From Tanytarsus gracilentus (lineage: Eukaryota > Arthropoda > Insecta > Diptera > Chironomidae), in assembly GCA_038502055.1 (NCBI GenBank), contig JAXRKN010000042.1, forward strand, positions 3,224,001-3,288,000: 64,000 nt of DNA, in the 5' to 3' direction. Shown in pieces: positions 50,963 through 62,820 of this stretch. The notes beneath the pieces were generated by a model, which was not told the origin of the DNA, searched no databases, and worked only from the letters and a program-made list of their open reading frames with translations. Within the stretch, counting starts at the first letter, position 1; each line of letters begins with the position of its first letter. Position numbers and translations under genes: made by a program.

Positions 50963-51683
50963 TTCTCTAAGAAAATTATTTGAAAATTTATCGAACAAAA
51001 TTAAGCTTTAACAGTCCGATACGATTGACTTTAAAAATTTAATGTGCCTCTGATTTTATATTTAAAAAGACTACTGAGATCAAAATTTAGGGGGGATAGC
51101 GAAAGGTGTTGATAAAAACTTTTGTGCAATAAATTAAACTCAATTTTTTTTAATTTATAAATTTTTACCGTTTTATTGATTGCAATTTTAAATTAATTAA
51201 TATAATAAAGTTTTTAAATTAAAATATTATGTTAACGACCCCTTTGTCACCCCTTCAACAAGGGGCTTTTACTCAGCGACAGATATTTAAATTCTAAAAA
51301 AACGTTTAATAAATTTCATAAATAAAATAAAATTTTTGAAATTTAAACTGTAATTATTGACATTTTTCTAGCCTTGCCAAATATCAGCTACATTATTTTC
51401 ACCAGCACTTTCCAGATCGTTTCGGAAAGATTCTGAAGTTTCTAGAATGTTCGATGAAAAAATTATTTTTTTTCTATAAAAGCAAATTGTAACGACGCAC
51501 ACAGTTTCATTCGAATTTTCGAAAGCAGCATCGAAACAATTCCAAAAAAAAAGTACAAAAAGTGAAATTTTCAAAATAAAACTTAAATTTTACGATAATT
51601 TTGCGGAAAAAATGTAAAAACCAGCTAAAAAATATAAAAGGCCGTCAAAAGTTAAATTATTTTAGTATAAAAGACAATTAAAG
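50963..51683. promoter_or_regulatory. Divergent intergenic region between Gpdh1 and Hsf
   Basis: The start codons are 721 bp apart. The spacer is AT-rich, with a poly-T/A background and the heat shock element described separately. It should contain promoters and 5' UTRs of both genes. A TATA-like TATAAAAG lies at about 51634-51641, near the Hsf start. Confidence 0.6.
51434..51453. promoter_or_regulatory. Four-unit heat shock element upstream of Hsf
   Basis: The 20 bp TGAAGTTTCTAGAATGTTCG parse into four alternating 5-bp units, nGAAn-nTTCn-nGAAn-nTTCn, with no mismatch. This is a strong consensus site for an HSF trimer. It includes TCTAGAA. It lies 231 bp before the Hsf ATG and 472 bp from the Gpdh1 ATG. 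Confidence 0.85.
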
Positions 51684-54600
51684 ATGAAAAGATATAGGAA
51701 TTCACCAAATGCATCACTTACATCACTAACAGTGAGTGATCCCGAGGATTATATAGAAGAGAATTCATTTGAAGACGAGAAAGATTTTGAATACTTCATA
51801 AAAACACAACCAATTCTTAAAAAAAGACGATACAGAAAGAGAAAAAACATGCATCCATTGGAATCAGGTGGAGTGGGAGTGCCAGCCTTCCTAGCAAAGC
51901 TCTGGCGATTAGTTGAAGATCCGGACACAAATAATCTTATTTCATGGAGTCAAGTGAGTTTTTAATTTCTTATTACACCCTCAAAATATCTCTCATTAAC
52001 ATCTAAAAGCATCCAGTGATGTTCAATAGCGAGTAAATAACAATTTTTAATAACTTTCATTGCTCGAAAATGCAAATCTAAAAGTTTTAATTTCAACATC
52101 ATGGAAGAGTTCCAAAACAAAATGAACTCAATATTGAGAATAACAAGATTTTTCATAATAAAAAAAACTAAAACGCAATAGATTCATTTTTGTTTAGGAT
52201 AAAAGTTTTCGGTTGAAACTTTTTTAACTTTTAAAAACAATTTCATTATGGCCAATGACAATTTCTTCATCAGTAGAGAAACTATGTATGGCCGAAAATA
52301 GGTCTCATTTTATTTTTCTTGAAGAAAAAAAGTCTCTCCCTCTCTCGCACGCTCGGTCATAGCCGTAGATCTCTCGCAACAACATACTCTTCGCAACCTA
52401 GGTCAATATGCTACGCTTGTATTATAAGCCTCCATTTAAAATTTCGTCTTTAAAGCTCATATTCCATATCTTATCACTAACGAGCAAAGCAAATGCCAGA
52501 CATATTCTAATGATTCAATCTCAATGACCTTGAAATATTTTTTTGCTGTTCGGAAAAAAATGTATCATTTACCTTCTAATTTTGCAACTTAAAAAAATGG
52601 TACAGTTAAGCAACGTGACGTCACCAATCACGTTCTCTCTCATGTTGTTGTTATAGTGACACGAGTTTCGAATCATAAAACTCGTTCAAGCGAGTAGAAG
52701 AAGAAGTAGAAGATGATGATGGTTGTGATGGCAACATTTGTGAATATCGAAAACAGATTGATGACTTTAAACAACAATGCTTCCTGTGTGCGGTGTGATT
52801 ATATTCAATATTCACATATCAAATCACACAAAACTACAACCATTTTGAATTTTAAATTTAATTCGTTATAAATTATAAAAAAAAAATAAAATATCCCGAA
52901 ATAGTCGCATGGAAAATTTTTATAAACATGCAAGGCGTTCTCGATCGTGAATATTTATTGCATTTACATTTTAAAGCGCGCTGTATCTATAGTTAATCTA
53001 ACTGTGTTATGTAATTCTCCCATTCATTCACACATCGCGTCATTCGTACATATATAAAATGCGTGTGAGAGAGGGAGAAAGAAGAAAAATAATGAGAGAA
53101 TTTTGTTTTTCTTCATAATGTCTTACACGTGAACATAACAAAGTTGTTTTTTTGTTTTTTGTTTTTTTCCACTTGTCGTAGGATGGAAAAAGCTTTCTCA
53201 TTCAGAACCAGGCAAAGTTCGCGAAGGAAATATTGCCACTCAATTACAAACACAACAACATGGCGAGCTTTATTCGACAACTCAACATGTATGGTTTCCA
53301 CAAAATTACATCGATCGACAATGGCGGTTTGAAGTTCGATAAGGATGAAATGGAATTCTCACATCCATACTTCCAGCAGGGACATCCCTACCTTATCGAG
53401 CACATCAAACGCAAGATCACGAATCCGAAGCAGGTGGAGGTCGACAAGAGCACAGCCAGCAAGGCCGAGACAATGAATCGGGTCTTGAATGAGGTCAAAA
53501 ATATGCGCGGACGACAGGAAACGCTGGACACTAGGTTTAGCACAATCAAACAGGAGAACGAGGCCCTATGGCGCGAGGTAGCGATTTTGAGACAAAAGCA
53601 CATGAAACAACAGCAGATTGTCAACAAGCTTATACAATTCCTCGTGACACTGGTAAATCCACAAAGATCTGGTCTGGGCAGTGGAATCGGAAAACGTCGT
53701 TATCAGCTCATGATTAACGATGCTCCTCAGTCGAAGGTAAAGAGACCCAACGGAGGTCCAATTATCAGCGAATTAACGGAGGAGCTTCTCGATGACATTG
53801 AGCAAGAAATTGATCAGGATTCAATGTGAGTTCAAAATAGTTGTCAAAAAAAATAAAACAACTAATGAATTATCTCTTAAATTTAGGAATATGTCCGGTA
53901 TTGAATCACCAGGGTCTTCAAAGAGCAGTAAAGGTAGTAAAAGTAGTAGTGGACTTGATGATCTTTACTTTTCACTTTCAAGCGACCAAAATTTGATGAA
54001 AAATGCTGAAACATTCGATCCATTAACTAATAATGACAATATCGGCACTAATTATTTTACAGATGTTGATCCAATTCATTTGGATATTGACGATATAGAT
54101 GAAATAGATACGAATAATATGGCGATTTATGACAGTGGCACACCGGCTAAGAAGCCACGTGGAAAGGAGCTCTTTACGTCTTCATCGGCTAATGGCGGGG
54201 ATTTATTGAAGCGACAAGACGGAAAGCAACAGTCGAAGACAATTTTTGCACCTCAAAAAACACAACAGGGAAAAAGTCTAATTAAGAATGATGGCAAAGC
54301 ACTTCCTCAAATAAGCGTTGATGTCACGAATGAACATGAAGATGTTCTTGCTCAAGCTGTTGATTCAGCAAATATTTCTCCTGATTCATTGGCGGGTCAA
54401 AGCTTGATTAGCAACTTTGATGAGGACTCGAGGGTAATTGCTACATAATTATTAATTGAAAAATTTAAATTAACATAAAAATATTTCCTTATAGAACGCT
54501 GATCTTCTCGATGATGATTTATTCGCGTTTGGTGACAAAAAAGATGTGGGAATCAAGCAGGAAGAGGACTCATTGAGTCTCACAAAGTATAACCCAACAA

Positions 54601-55927
54601 TTACAGAAGAAGATATTACGGGTTTGAGCTCGGCAAATGATTTTACAAATCACATCAACAATGTCCAAAATGATTTAGACTCATTGAAAGATTTATTACA
54701 CAATGACGCCTATAATTTGGACACAAATCAACTCTTAGGGGTACGCATGGTAGTTAAATTGATGGAAATTCTTTGAGTGTTTTTAATTTTTCGCGAAATT
54801 TAAAATTTAAACTTCGTAAACAAAATTATCGACAAAAAATAGCCTCAAGAATTTTTACTTGTACCATAAACTTTTAAAGTGAACAATGTTTTAATTTTCA
54901 TCATGTTTTTCTCCTCTCTCTATGTTCACCACTTCGATCACCTCAATCATTCATTTTTATTAATCCCCCATTCATTACTGATGACCTCTGATAATTTGAT
55001 CTAAATCATCAGAACAATCAGAATAATTTGATGTTCTCTCTGCCGAATTACAGCTATGACGCCGACACAATATCTAAGGTTTGTTAAAGAAAAACGCAAG
55101 ACTAAATTTAAGGCAATATTCATTCGCATCGTGTTATGTCCCTTGGGGTTAATGTTAATCCTCTAATTGGTTTTCTAATTGGTTAAAAATTCGGTCACTC
55201 CATAAAATTAAAAAAAAAAAGATATTTATCTTATTGACTGAGTGTATTTCTTTATATATTTTCTCTTATGTGTGTTCAACCCCCAAAAACCAAAAATCTA
55301 CCTATCACAAAAATTATTTATCATATCATATAATCAGTTTGCCGAGGAAGATGCATCACTGCTGAAGCTCACACAAGAAGTAACTACAAAACATATGATA
55401 AGAACAAAATTGTCTATTGAGAACGACACAGTATTCGAAAAAATATTCACCATCCTGGTTTAGATTTTCAAAAATTACTCCTTCGAAGCTTGATGATCTC
55501 TAGCCAAAATTGTCATGAGCCTTTTCTAACTCTCTCTTCTCTCTTCCACAGCTATTTGATGACAATATGTATGAAATGTCACCGTCGCAAATGGAATTAT
55601 TTACAGGTGATAACGATAAGAAAGGTAAGTTTCTATCCACGCAGTGATAACTTGGGGATATCAAGAAAATTAGATAATTAATTATATCCATTTGCTGTCA
55701 TTTAGCGCTAAGTTCACGATCTCTTATTTTTTTGTAGGTGAAGGATCATCTGCTCGTTCTGAACTCATAGCTTATCAGCCATCACCTTTTAACAACAGTT
55801 TAGACTTAAATGAACTGCTCTCAAACTGCGGTAATTCAGAGTCACTTGTACAAGGTAAGATTCGCAAAAATAAAATTTTAATCACTACCACTTCTAAGAT
55901 CTCTTTAATTTGTCAGAAAAAGCTTGA
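51684..55927 (+). CDS. Hsf: Heat shock transcription factor HSF
   Basis: Proposed exons: 51684-51953, 53182-53825, 53887-54433, 54495-54740, 55013-55078, 55338-55379, 55552-55624, 55738-55854 and 55917-55927. They total 2016 bp, encoding 671 residues. The winged-helix DNA-binding domain spans about residues 65-170 (GVPAFLAKLWRLVEDPDTNN ... NNMASFIRQLNMYGFHKI). It is followed by HR-A/B heptads for trimerisation (ENEALWREVAILRQKHMKQQ). The C-terminal half is Ser/Asp-rich with acidic hydrophobic activation-type segments (LFDDNMYEMSPSQMELF; NNSLDLNELLSNC). The 66-bp and 42-bp exons are in phase 0 and may be optional cassettes. The final exon is uncertain: either G|AAAAAGCTTGA (55917-55927, ending VQEKA) or read-through or a later acceptor to a stop at 56018. 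HSF activates chaperone genes on heat or desiccation stress. An HSE upstream suggests autoregulation. Confidence 0.93.
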
Positions 55928-56018
55928 ACTGAACCATGTATTGCCTTCACCAGGAAGCCTGTCAAAGCATCGGTTTAAATTAATTTCCACAGCATCCAAC
56001 TTTAAACTTAAATTTTAA

Positions 56019-57705
56019 TTTGTCCTAGCAATTAAACAGCATCCTTGAGTATCTAATTGGAAAAAATCTTGTTGTCCCCTTTAAAAAAAATTCTATTTTT
56101 TGTACCCCAAAGCCGAATCGTATCTTTCTCCTTTCAATCTTGCCTTTTCATCAAAAAAAAAACCAAATTGAGATTGAAAATTTTCTAAAAAAACTGACGA
56201 TTGTTAAATATTGAAATCAAGTACAAAAAAAGAGTTGTTGAACGTATAAAAATGAAAATCAAAAAAATATCAATGAATGTGCACAAGCAAGGATGCTAAA
56301 CTAGAATTTAAGCGCATCACATTTTATCATTTTATTCAATCTTACAATTATTTTCGCATTAACAGAAAATTTCAAGTACACGAAAGTGTTGGAATTAAAT
56401 TATTTAGTCCCCCAAAACACCTCATTTACGATAAATAATATTAAAAAATTTATCCTAGTTCATAGTCATTTTTATATACTACACTTCTGCGGTTGATTGG
56501 AATCAAACTATTCAATTTATATTTTATTCTAAGAAATGTAAACTTAGTTTATAATTAATATATATTTTTTGCAAAATGATAAAACAGTTGTAAAAAAATA
56601 AAGTGGTTTTGACAAAAAGTCACTTTCAAGACATTTTGAGTGCTTAATATTTTTTTCAGTGGCATCCTGTAAGCATTCGCTACGTATTGCTGATCTCTAC
56701 GGACACAACCGATATAATCTGAAAGTTCTTTTGGCTGAAATTTAAGGAAAATCAAAAAATTTCTAGTTATCGTAAAAATTGGTATGTTTTTTATTCGTTA
56801 AAATCATATTTCTAATACTTTGACATTTGTTTTGATGATATATGTTTTTACACAGAAAAGACAATATGCAAGCATGAATAATTTTTTATATTTTTTATTA
56901 TGAATGCCAAAAATGTGTGATAGGTTAAATACTTTTTTTAAGGGATTATTCAATAGAGTACGATATAAACAAATTAAAAGAAAGCAAGTAAAAACGAGTA
57001 AAATGCCTTTCATAGTTAATACTTAAAATTATGCCGAATGACCTCATCATCGCATTCTTTTTTTTGTTAATTGATTGAGTCAAATGGTTAATTTTCTAAT
57101 GAATTTCTAATTAGCGATGATGATGAAAAAAAACTTAAAAATAAAGGAAAAAAATTGCACTCAAACTTGTTTATTATAATCGATAGACAATTAAAAAAAA
57201 TTGGAATGTAGTTCTTTGTTAAAAAGAAAGTCACATCGAATAATTTTTTCTTTTTCTTTACATTCCAGCCGTTTTATGCATTTTCAATGGCACTTGTGTT
57301 TTCTCCGCAAAAGTGTGTGTTTGCGCCCTCAAAAAAAGAAATATTGTAATTGAAACTATTTTTCAATTATTAAATTTGCACTTTCTCATCGAGAGATGAA
57401 GTTACATGAGAAAACATTACGATTTTCCTGATGCTATAACACACATTTCACAGAGCATGATCGAATTTAAACTAATTTGCAATCAATTTCTCTTACTCGA
57501 ATTATAGGAAGAGCCATTTCTTAAACATCCAAGAAACCAAAAAGATTTCTCATCGTATTAAACTCACGCAACTTTATAAGCTGACTTAAGAAAATTAATT
57601 ATATTTTGCATAAATGGGGGAAAAAATATTATAAACACTCTACGTACGCAGCAACGAAGCTTAATAGCTAGAAATAGTTGAAGAAATAAATGTTACGCAC
57701 TTTGA
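56019..57705. other. AT-rich spacer between Hsf and the PIG-V fragment
   Basis: It includes the Hsf 3' UTR. No coding exon was recognised on either strand, notably none of the roughly 300 N-terminal residues that an intact PIG-V gene would need upstream. Repeated A/T homopolymers dominate. Confidence 0.5.
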
Positions 57706-58388
57706 CTAAAAAACTGTACGAATATAATATATTGCCAAGCATTATTTTTTATCGATATCGGTGATTTAGGGTTAAAAGAGGAATTAATTGAAGTGAAAAT
57801 TAAACAAATTTACGATTGTGAACCACACATAAATGCAATAAAAGATTGTTTCATTTTCCATTCTGTCTCTCAACTTCAATTCCAATTTCCATCAAAAACT
57901 TCTCTAATAAGTGATGAAAGTGTGAACAATATTGGAATGTGGGATTTTTTAATCTACTATGAATTTAAGCAAATTCCCAATTACCTCCTAGCCACGCCAA
58001 TAATTTTAATAATTCTAGTCAGTTCGTTTAAATATTTCATTAGAAATCAGGCATACTGTTGGCGATTGGGAATTTTCAATCTTACACCATCGGTCGCCGA
58101 TCAGAGTCTTTTTGTTTTCATCGCACACGCAGTTGCAGTCACTCTCTTTTGTCTTTTCTTTATTCACATTCAAGTCACCACGCGACTCCTCGCTTCGTCA
58201 AATCCGATGCTATATTTTTACTGTGCAAACTATTTTATGAAACCTTCGTCACACAAAAAGCACGACGATGGCAAAAACAACAGGAGACGCCCGTAAATAT
58301 TTTTGATGTAAAGCGACTTAACCGGACACAGAAACTCATCTTGTCCTACTTTTTCGGAACAATCCTATTTTCCAACTTTTTGCCATGA
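57706..58388 (+). pseudogene. C-terminal fragment of PIG-V (GPI mannosyltransferase 2) with a frame break
   Basis: The frame open from 57706 encodes a polytopic membrane segment typical of the PIG-V C-terminus: EFKQIPNYLLATP, a hydrophobic helix, FIAHAVAVTLFCLFFIHIQV, TTRLLASSNPMLYFYCANYF. The frame then jumps by one base at the TTTT run 58233-58236, and the matching continuation (YETFVTQKARRWQKQQE ... YFFGTILFSNFLP) is in the next frame, stopping at 58386-58388. PIG-V adds the second mannose to GPI anchors in the ER. The N-terminal two thirds, with the catalytic loop, is absent from the upstream 1.7 kb. I infer a truncated, frameshifted copy; a one-base assembly error plus distant 5' exons is the alternative. 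Confidence 0.75.
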
Positions 58389-59570
58389 ACAAAAAAATGC
58401 AATTTATAGATAACTGAAATTTTTGCCTTTAAATAAATATTTTTTTTCTGTTCGATTTCTCTTTTAAAACTTGTTGCGTCAATTTTTTTATTTAGTTTAG
58501 ACATGACATTTAATTTCTCACCTCTTTATTATTTCAGAGTTGTTAAAATGAGTGAAGAGGGGCGTGATTAAAAGAAGGAGGAAAAGTTAAGTGGTGACGA
58601 TGATGAGAGGAAGAAATAAAAAATGAAGACGGAATAAACTTTTCATTTTTGGATATAAAAGAGTTTTCCATGGTCTGCTCGGATATAACAACTGTTGCGT
58701 CCATCAGACTTTTGGCTCTTTCTCACGAAATATGAAGCTTTGTTAAAGAGACCGGTAGAGTGTGCTGAATTAGATAGAACTGGTTATTATTAAGACTTAA
58801 AAAAATTTTATGAATATAAAATTGAGGTGAAAAATAAATTATGAGAATAGATGGATAAGAAAATTGACGTGTTAAAGTGAAGATTTTTTTCAATGTAGGT
58901 TTCTGACTTTAAGAAAAAGAAAGATTAAAGCTTAAAAAGTTAAGGAATTTAAGTGTTGGAGCGCTTATGAGAAAGAAATTGTAAATGCCGTAAAAGTGAG
59001 TAATTTTAATATGGAGGTGCACTGGTTGCGGAAAAAGCACGCAAGTACCCCAATATCTCTACAACGCTGGCTTTTATAAAGTTGCATGCACACAGCCGAG
59101 AAGAATTGCTTGCATTGGATTGAGTAAACGGTAAAATTTTAAAAATTTAAATAGCTAAAAATTAATCATTTTTTTATAGTGTGTCACACGAAATGCTTTG
59201 TGAGTATGGTGGAGTTGGTTTAAATTGCTTTGGGTAAAAAAGAAGAAAAAAAATTTTATTCATCACTGAGGGATTATTGTTGAGGCAGCTTAGCGACGAT
59301 GAAAATTTAACACAGCATAATATTATAATTATTTTTTAGTCATTCACACAAACACTGGAAGGAATTCTAAAGTTGAAAATTTACCACTTTTCAATCAAAA
59401 CGGCGAGTTGAATCGCAAAACTTTTAATGACAAATAAAATTTCATTTGGCTTATTTAATTTTTCACACAAAAATATTGTTTCATTATTTTAAAATTAGTC
59501 ACATTTTTTCAGAATTTTTTTTTGATTTTTAATTAATTTTAAAGAAAAGAAAATTTTTAAAATGTGATAT
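58389..59570. other. Non-coding spacer 3' of the PIG-V fragment
   Basis: AT-rich with scattered purine-rich tracts (for example 58555-58640). A polyadenylation-like AAATAAATA occurs at about 58431. No coding sequence is recognised. Confidence 0.5.
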
Positions 59571-59966
59571 GATTATTGGGGAAAGAGGGAGAATAAAAAT
59601 TTAAAAATAAAGAAGTTTAGCGTGGGTTGAGGGTGTGTGGGTAGGGTGATGTGAAGTGAGTAATGTTTAGAGGGAAAGATGGTGTGGTGTTGAGGGTGGT
59701 GGAGAGTAGTGGGGAGGAGGTGCGATGTTGCCCTTGGCTCGTTCTTTTGGTCGGCCTCCTTTTGGTGGAATGTGGCGGTGTGGTTGCGGTGCACTATGCA
59801 CTCTGTACAAAAAAAGAATAACGAAAAAAACGTAATTTTTAAAAATTTAAATTTTTTTCGTTCTTTAATTTAAATTGAGTGGTGGATTGTGGTGGAAATA
59901 TATGAGTAAGAGTGGCAATTGGATGATTTGCCTGTGTTGTGGTGGTTTGTATAGGTGTTGTTCTAA

Positions 59967-60110
59967 TTAAAGCTGCCGGTGTGTGGTGGTATGTCTTTTT
60001 AAATTGAAAACTGAAGAGAAATCCACATCACACGGGTGGCAACGGAATTTTTCGTCTTCATTTGATTCCATTTGTGCTTTCACTTTTTGACTGTTTGTAA
60101 ACAAGCTCAT
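59967..60110 (-). CDS. Lone C2H2 zinc finger, 47 residues; remnant or small exon
   Basis: From an ATG at 60110 the minus strand reads MSLFTNSQKVKAQMESNEDE followed by one classical finger, FRCHPCDVDFSSVFNLKRHTTTH, with C-x2-C-x12-H-x3-H spacing and the conserved Phe and Leu. It stops four residues later at 59967. No second finger or partner domain is found nearby. A pyrimidine tract plus CAG acceptor near 59802 on the same strand precedes a basic, Pro/Ser/Thr-rich open stretch (KRRPTKRTS), which could be a further exon, but no good donor links them. It could be an exon of a broken or unrecognised zinc-finger gene. Confidence 0.4.
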   Translation of the reverse strand: MSLFTNSQKVKAQMESNEDEKFRCHPCDVDFSSVFNLKRHTTTHRQL

Positions 60111-60183
60111 GAAAATCGCTGGGTGCATAATTTTTGTGCATGGTCGTGGTGCATAATTTTTGTGCATGTCCGGTATTGAAAAA

Positions 60184-60715
60184 AAATATAGGAAAACTTG
60201 AAGTGTGTGTGTGTGTGAGAAAAATATTTTTTTTATCTCACTTACTTTTAGTTTTTCCATTTGGTTCCTGGAAAAAAGAATTTAGGTTTTATGAAAATGT
60301 AAGATTAAAAGTGGAAATGGCATGTGCACCCCATATGAAAATATAGGAAAACTTGAAGTGTGTGTGTGTGTGAGAAAAATATTTTTTTTTCTCTTCTTTT
60401 GTTTTTCCCATTCTGAGCATTCCTGGAAAAAAGAATTTCAGGTTTTCATGAAAATGTCAAGATTAAAAGTGGAAAATGGCATCGTGACACCCCCATATGA
60501 AAATATAGGAAAACTTGAAGTGTGTGTGTGTGTGAGAAAAATATTTTTTTTATCTCACTTACTTTTAGTTTTTCCCATTCTGAGCATTCCTGGAAAAAAG
60601 AATTTCAGGTTTTCATGAAAATGTCAAGATTAAAAGTGGAAAATGGCATCGTGACACCCCCATATGAAAATATAGGAAAACTTGAAGTGTGTGTGTGTGT
60701 GAGAATTTTCCGTTG
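60184..60715. repeat. Direct tandem repeat, about 155-170 bp units
   Basis: ATAGGAAAACTTGAAG(TG)n blocks start at 60188, 60343, 60505 and 60672, with a degenerate copy at 60887. Each full unit continues through (GT)6-7, GAGAAAAATATTTTTTT, a TTTTTCC(C)ATTCTGAGCATT block, GGAAAAAAGAATTTCAGG and a CATGAAAATGTCAAGATT block. The second and third units are nearly identical, which points to recent duplication. Confidence 0.85.
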
Positions 60716-60720
60716 GTCGA

Positions 60721-60748
60721 GGGGGAAGGGTGGCGGGTGGTGGGGGGG
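60721..60748 (+). other. Canonical G-quadruplex motif
   Basis: Four G runs (5, 3, 3 and 7 Gs) are separated by loops AA, TGGC and TGGT. The whole surrounding 59.6-61.1 kb stretch is G/T-rich on the plus strand with very few C, unlike the rest of the window. Confidence 0.8.
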
Positions 60749-61818
60749 TTTCCTTTGTTTTTTGGTCGTGTTGGGGTGGAATGGCGGTTGAAATTGGCTT
60801 GAGGGTGTGTGTGGATTTTTTTTCCTTTTTTGTTTTTCTCTGGTTGAGATTTGGTTTGAATGTTAGTGGATGGTGTGCCCCTTAATATAGGAAAACTTAT
60901 GTGTGTGTGTGGGAATTTTTTCTCCTTTTTTTTTTTCCCACGGGGGAAGATTATAAAATAAGGGTTAAATTGTGAGAGAGAAAAATAGGGTGTGGGTTTT
61001 GTGTTGTTTTTTGTTGGTAGTGTTCTGTGTGTTTTTGCTTAAATTTTTGGGTGCTGTGTTTTCCTTTGTGGCCCGGATGAAATGAAATATAGGATTAAAG
61101 ATTGGTTTATGGAGAAAGTGGTTTGGGTGTTCCTGGTGTGAAATAGGAAAAATGTTGTTTTGTGTTTCAAGTTGAAAAATTATTTGGTGCTATTTTGAAA
61201 TGGATATGTAGGTAGTTGAAGTGGTGAAATGGATTAATTACCCTGATTCGGTGGTATTAAAAAAGGTATATGAGCAGATTAAAAAAAAATATGCTAGAAA
61301 ATAGAAAAAAAAAAGAGGGGGGGGATTAGTGGTGAGAAAAGATATTGGGGTCTTTGAAGATATAAATGAAGGACAAGCAAAAATAGAGGAGATGATGAGA
61401 AATAAAAAAAATATGAAGTTGATAGTTTTATAAGCATGGGTAATTATTTGTGTAAGTGGATAGATCTGCTTATTAATTGTAGTGGATTCCTTTTATTAAC
61501 TATCATGAATGAAATTAACTATGATATTTGTAAAAATTAATGAGAGTGATATTATTCAGAAATGGATTTAATAAAATTATTTTACATTTTACATTTCTGA
61601 TGAATAGCATGCGAATGCCAGCCGCAAAACATCCTTTTTCGCTAAGAAATTACAATTTAATTCACGAATAATTTTGAGTTGCTCATGTCATTTTCATATC
61701 CCGAAAGTGGTCAAATATTAAAGCTGCTTAAACCTGAGGGAAATGAATAAATTATACATAAATTAAATAATATCTAGTAAACTGATTTGACACTCTTGAG
61801 CATGATTTGGCAAATTTT

Positions 61819-62693
61819 ATGAACTGCGAAGTGTTTTACACCATCAAAAGATTACTTTCGGCGGATTTAAAACAACTCTATAAGGGAGAAAGAAACGAGA
61901 ATTATGAGACACTACAGCTAGATCCAAATCCATTTGCTGAAGATTTCGCAACCATTTTAAATGGCTCAAAAGGTTTTTATTTTCCAATTTCTTTTTTATT
62001 AAAAATGATTGAAGTATTTTATTCCTTTAGGAGGTGTTTATGTCACTGAGAACATCACGTACGGATGCATCGATGAAACTGATTGGAGCATTCAGATGGC
62101 TGAGGGAATTTTCAAAAATGATTTCCAGTGTTCAGGATGCGACCAAACCTACAATTTCACCAGCATGCAAAAGCTTCAAATTGAATATTCTGGTAAATGA
62201 GCAGACGCAGAAATCAGAAAAAGTAAAAATTTATTTCGACATGACAGAGTGCAAATCTATTGAAGAATTATCAAAGTATTTCGTAAACGGACTAATTAAG
62301 TCACTAATTGAGCAAGTAGCGCCAACTAAGAGAGTTACTTTAGTTGATCCAGCTTTCATGATCTCTTCGAACACGATCGAAATTTATTCCAATGACCTCT
62401 CGAACATGCTTGGCGCTAAAACAGAAAAGGACATAAGTCTAAGTCAAGGCTCCCAGAATAATTCAGGTACAGCTCTCGCTCGCCGTCAGCTTAAAAAAAT
62501 TTCAAGTAGGCAAATGTTAAAGCCACAGTCGGTGGAGGTGAAGAAATTTGAGTATAAGGAAGACAGCCAGGAAATAGATTTCACAGAGGAACTGCTAAAA
62601 TCATCATCATCATCATCATCATCAGCTACACAAATATCCCAAGATGAGACAAAACTTGGAACAAAACGCAAAAAACCCAATATTAAGTTTTAA
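61819..62693 (+). pseudogene. Unidentified gene with a frame break; possibly intact but mis-sequenced
   Basis: Exon 1 from ATG 61819 reads MNCEVFYTIKRLLSADLKQL ... DPNPFAEDFATILNGSK, with a donor at about 61971. After a 60-bp intron the acceptor before 62031 gives GGVYVTENITYGCIDETDWS ... FQCSGCDQTYNFTSMQKLQI, with a CxxC pair. This frame stops at 62200. The next frame stays open to 62693 and reads VNEQTQKSEKVKIYFDMTEC ... ending GTKRKKPNIKF, with a Ser run and a basic, nuclear-localisation-like tail. The switch at about 62190-62197 could be one extra G. I do not recognise the family. Only 127 bp separate it from the next gene, and a polyadenylation-like AATAAA lies at about 62741. Confidence 0.5.
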
Positions 62694-62820
62694 CGGCTTA
62701 AAAATTTTCAATTCAAAAGTAAACAAAAAAAAAGAAATCAAATAAAAATTTAGAAAATTTACAAGAAATTTATTAAAATATGTCAATAAATCAATCCTGA
62801 GATTAAAAAAAGTAATTGCA

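Noticed and set aside
51962..53181. Small open frames within Hsf intron 1
   Set aside because: The DNA-binding domain is continuous from 51953 to 53182, so this is intron; none of the frames shows a domain.
59573..59794. Minus-strand His/Pro/Thr-rich open frame
   Set aside because: Its composition is what the C-rich complement of a GT-rich block gives by chance; a CAG acceptor precedes it but no donor connects it to the zinc-finger frame.
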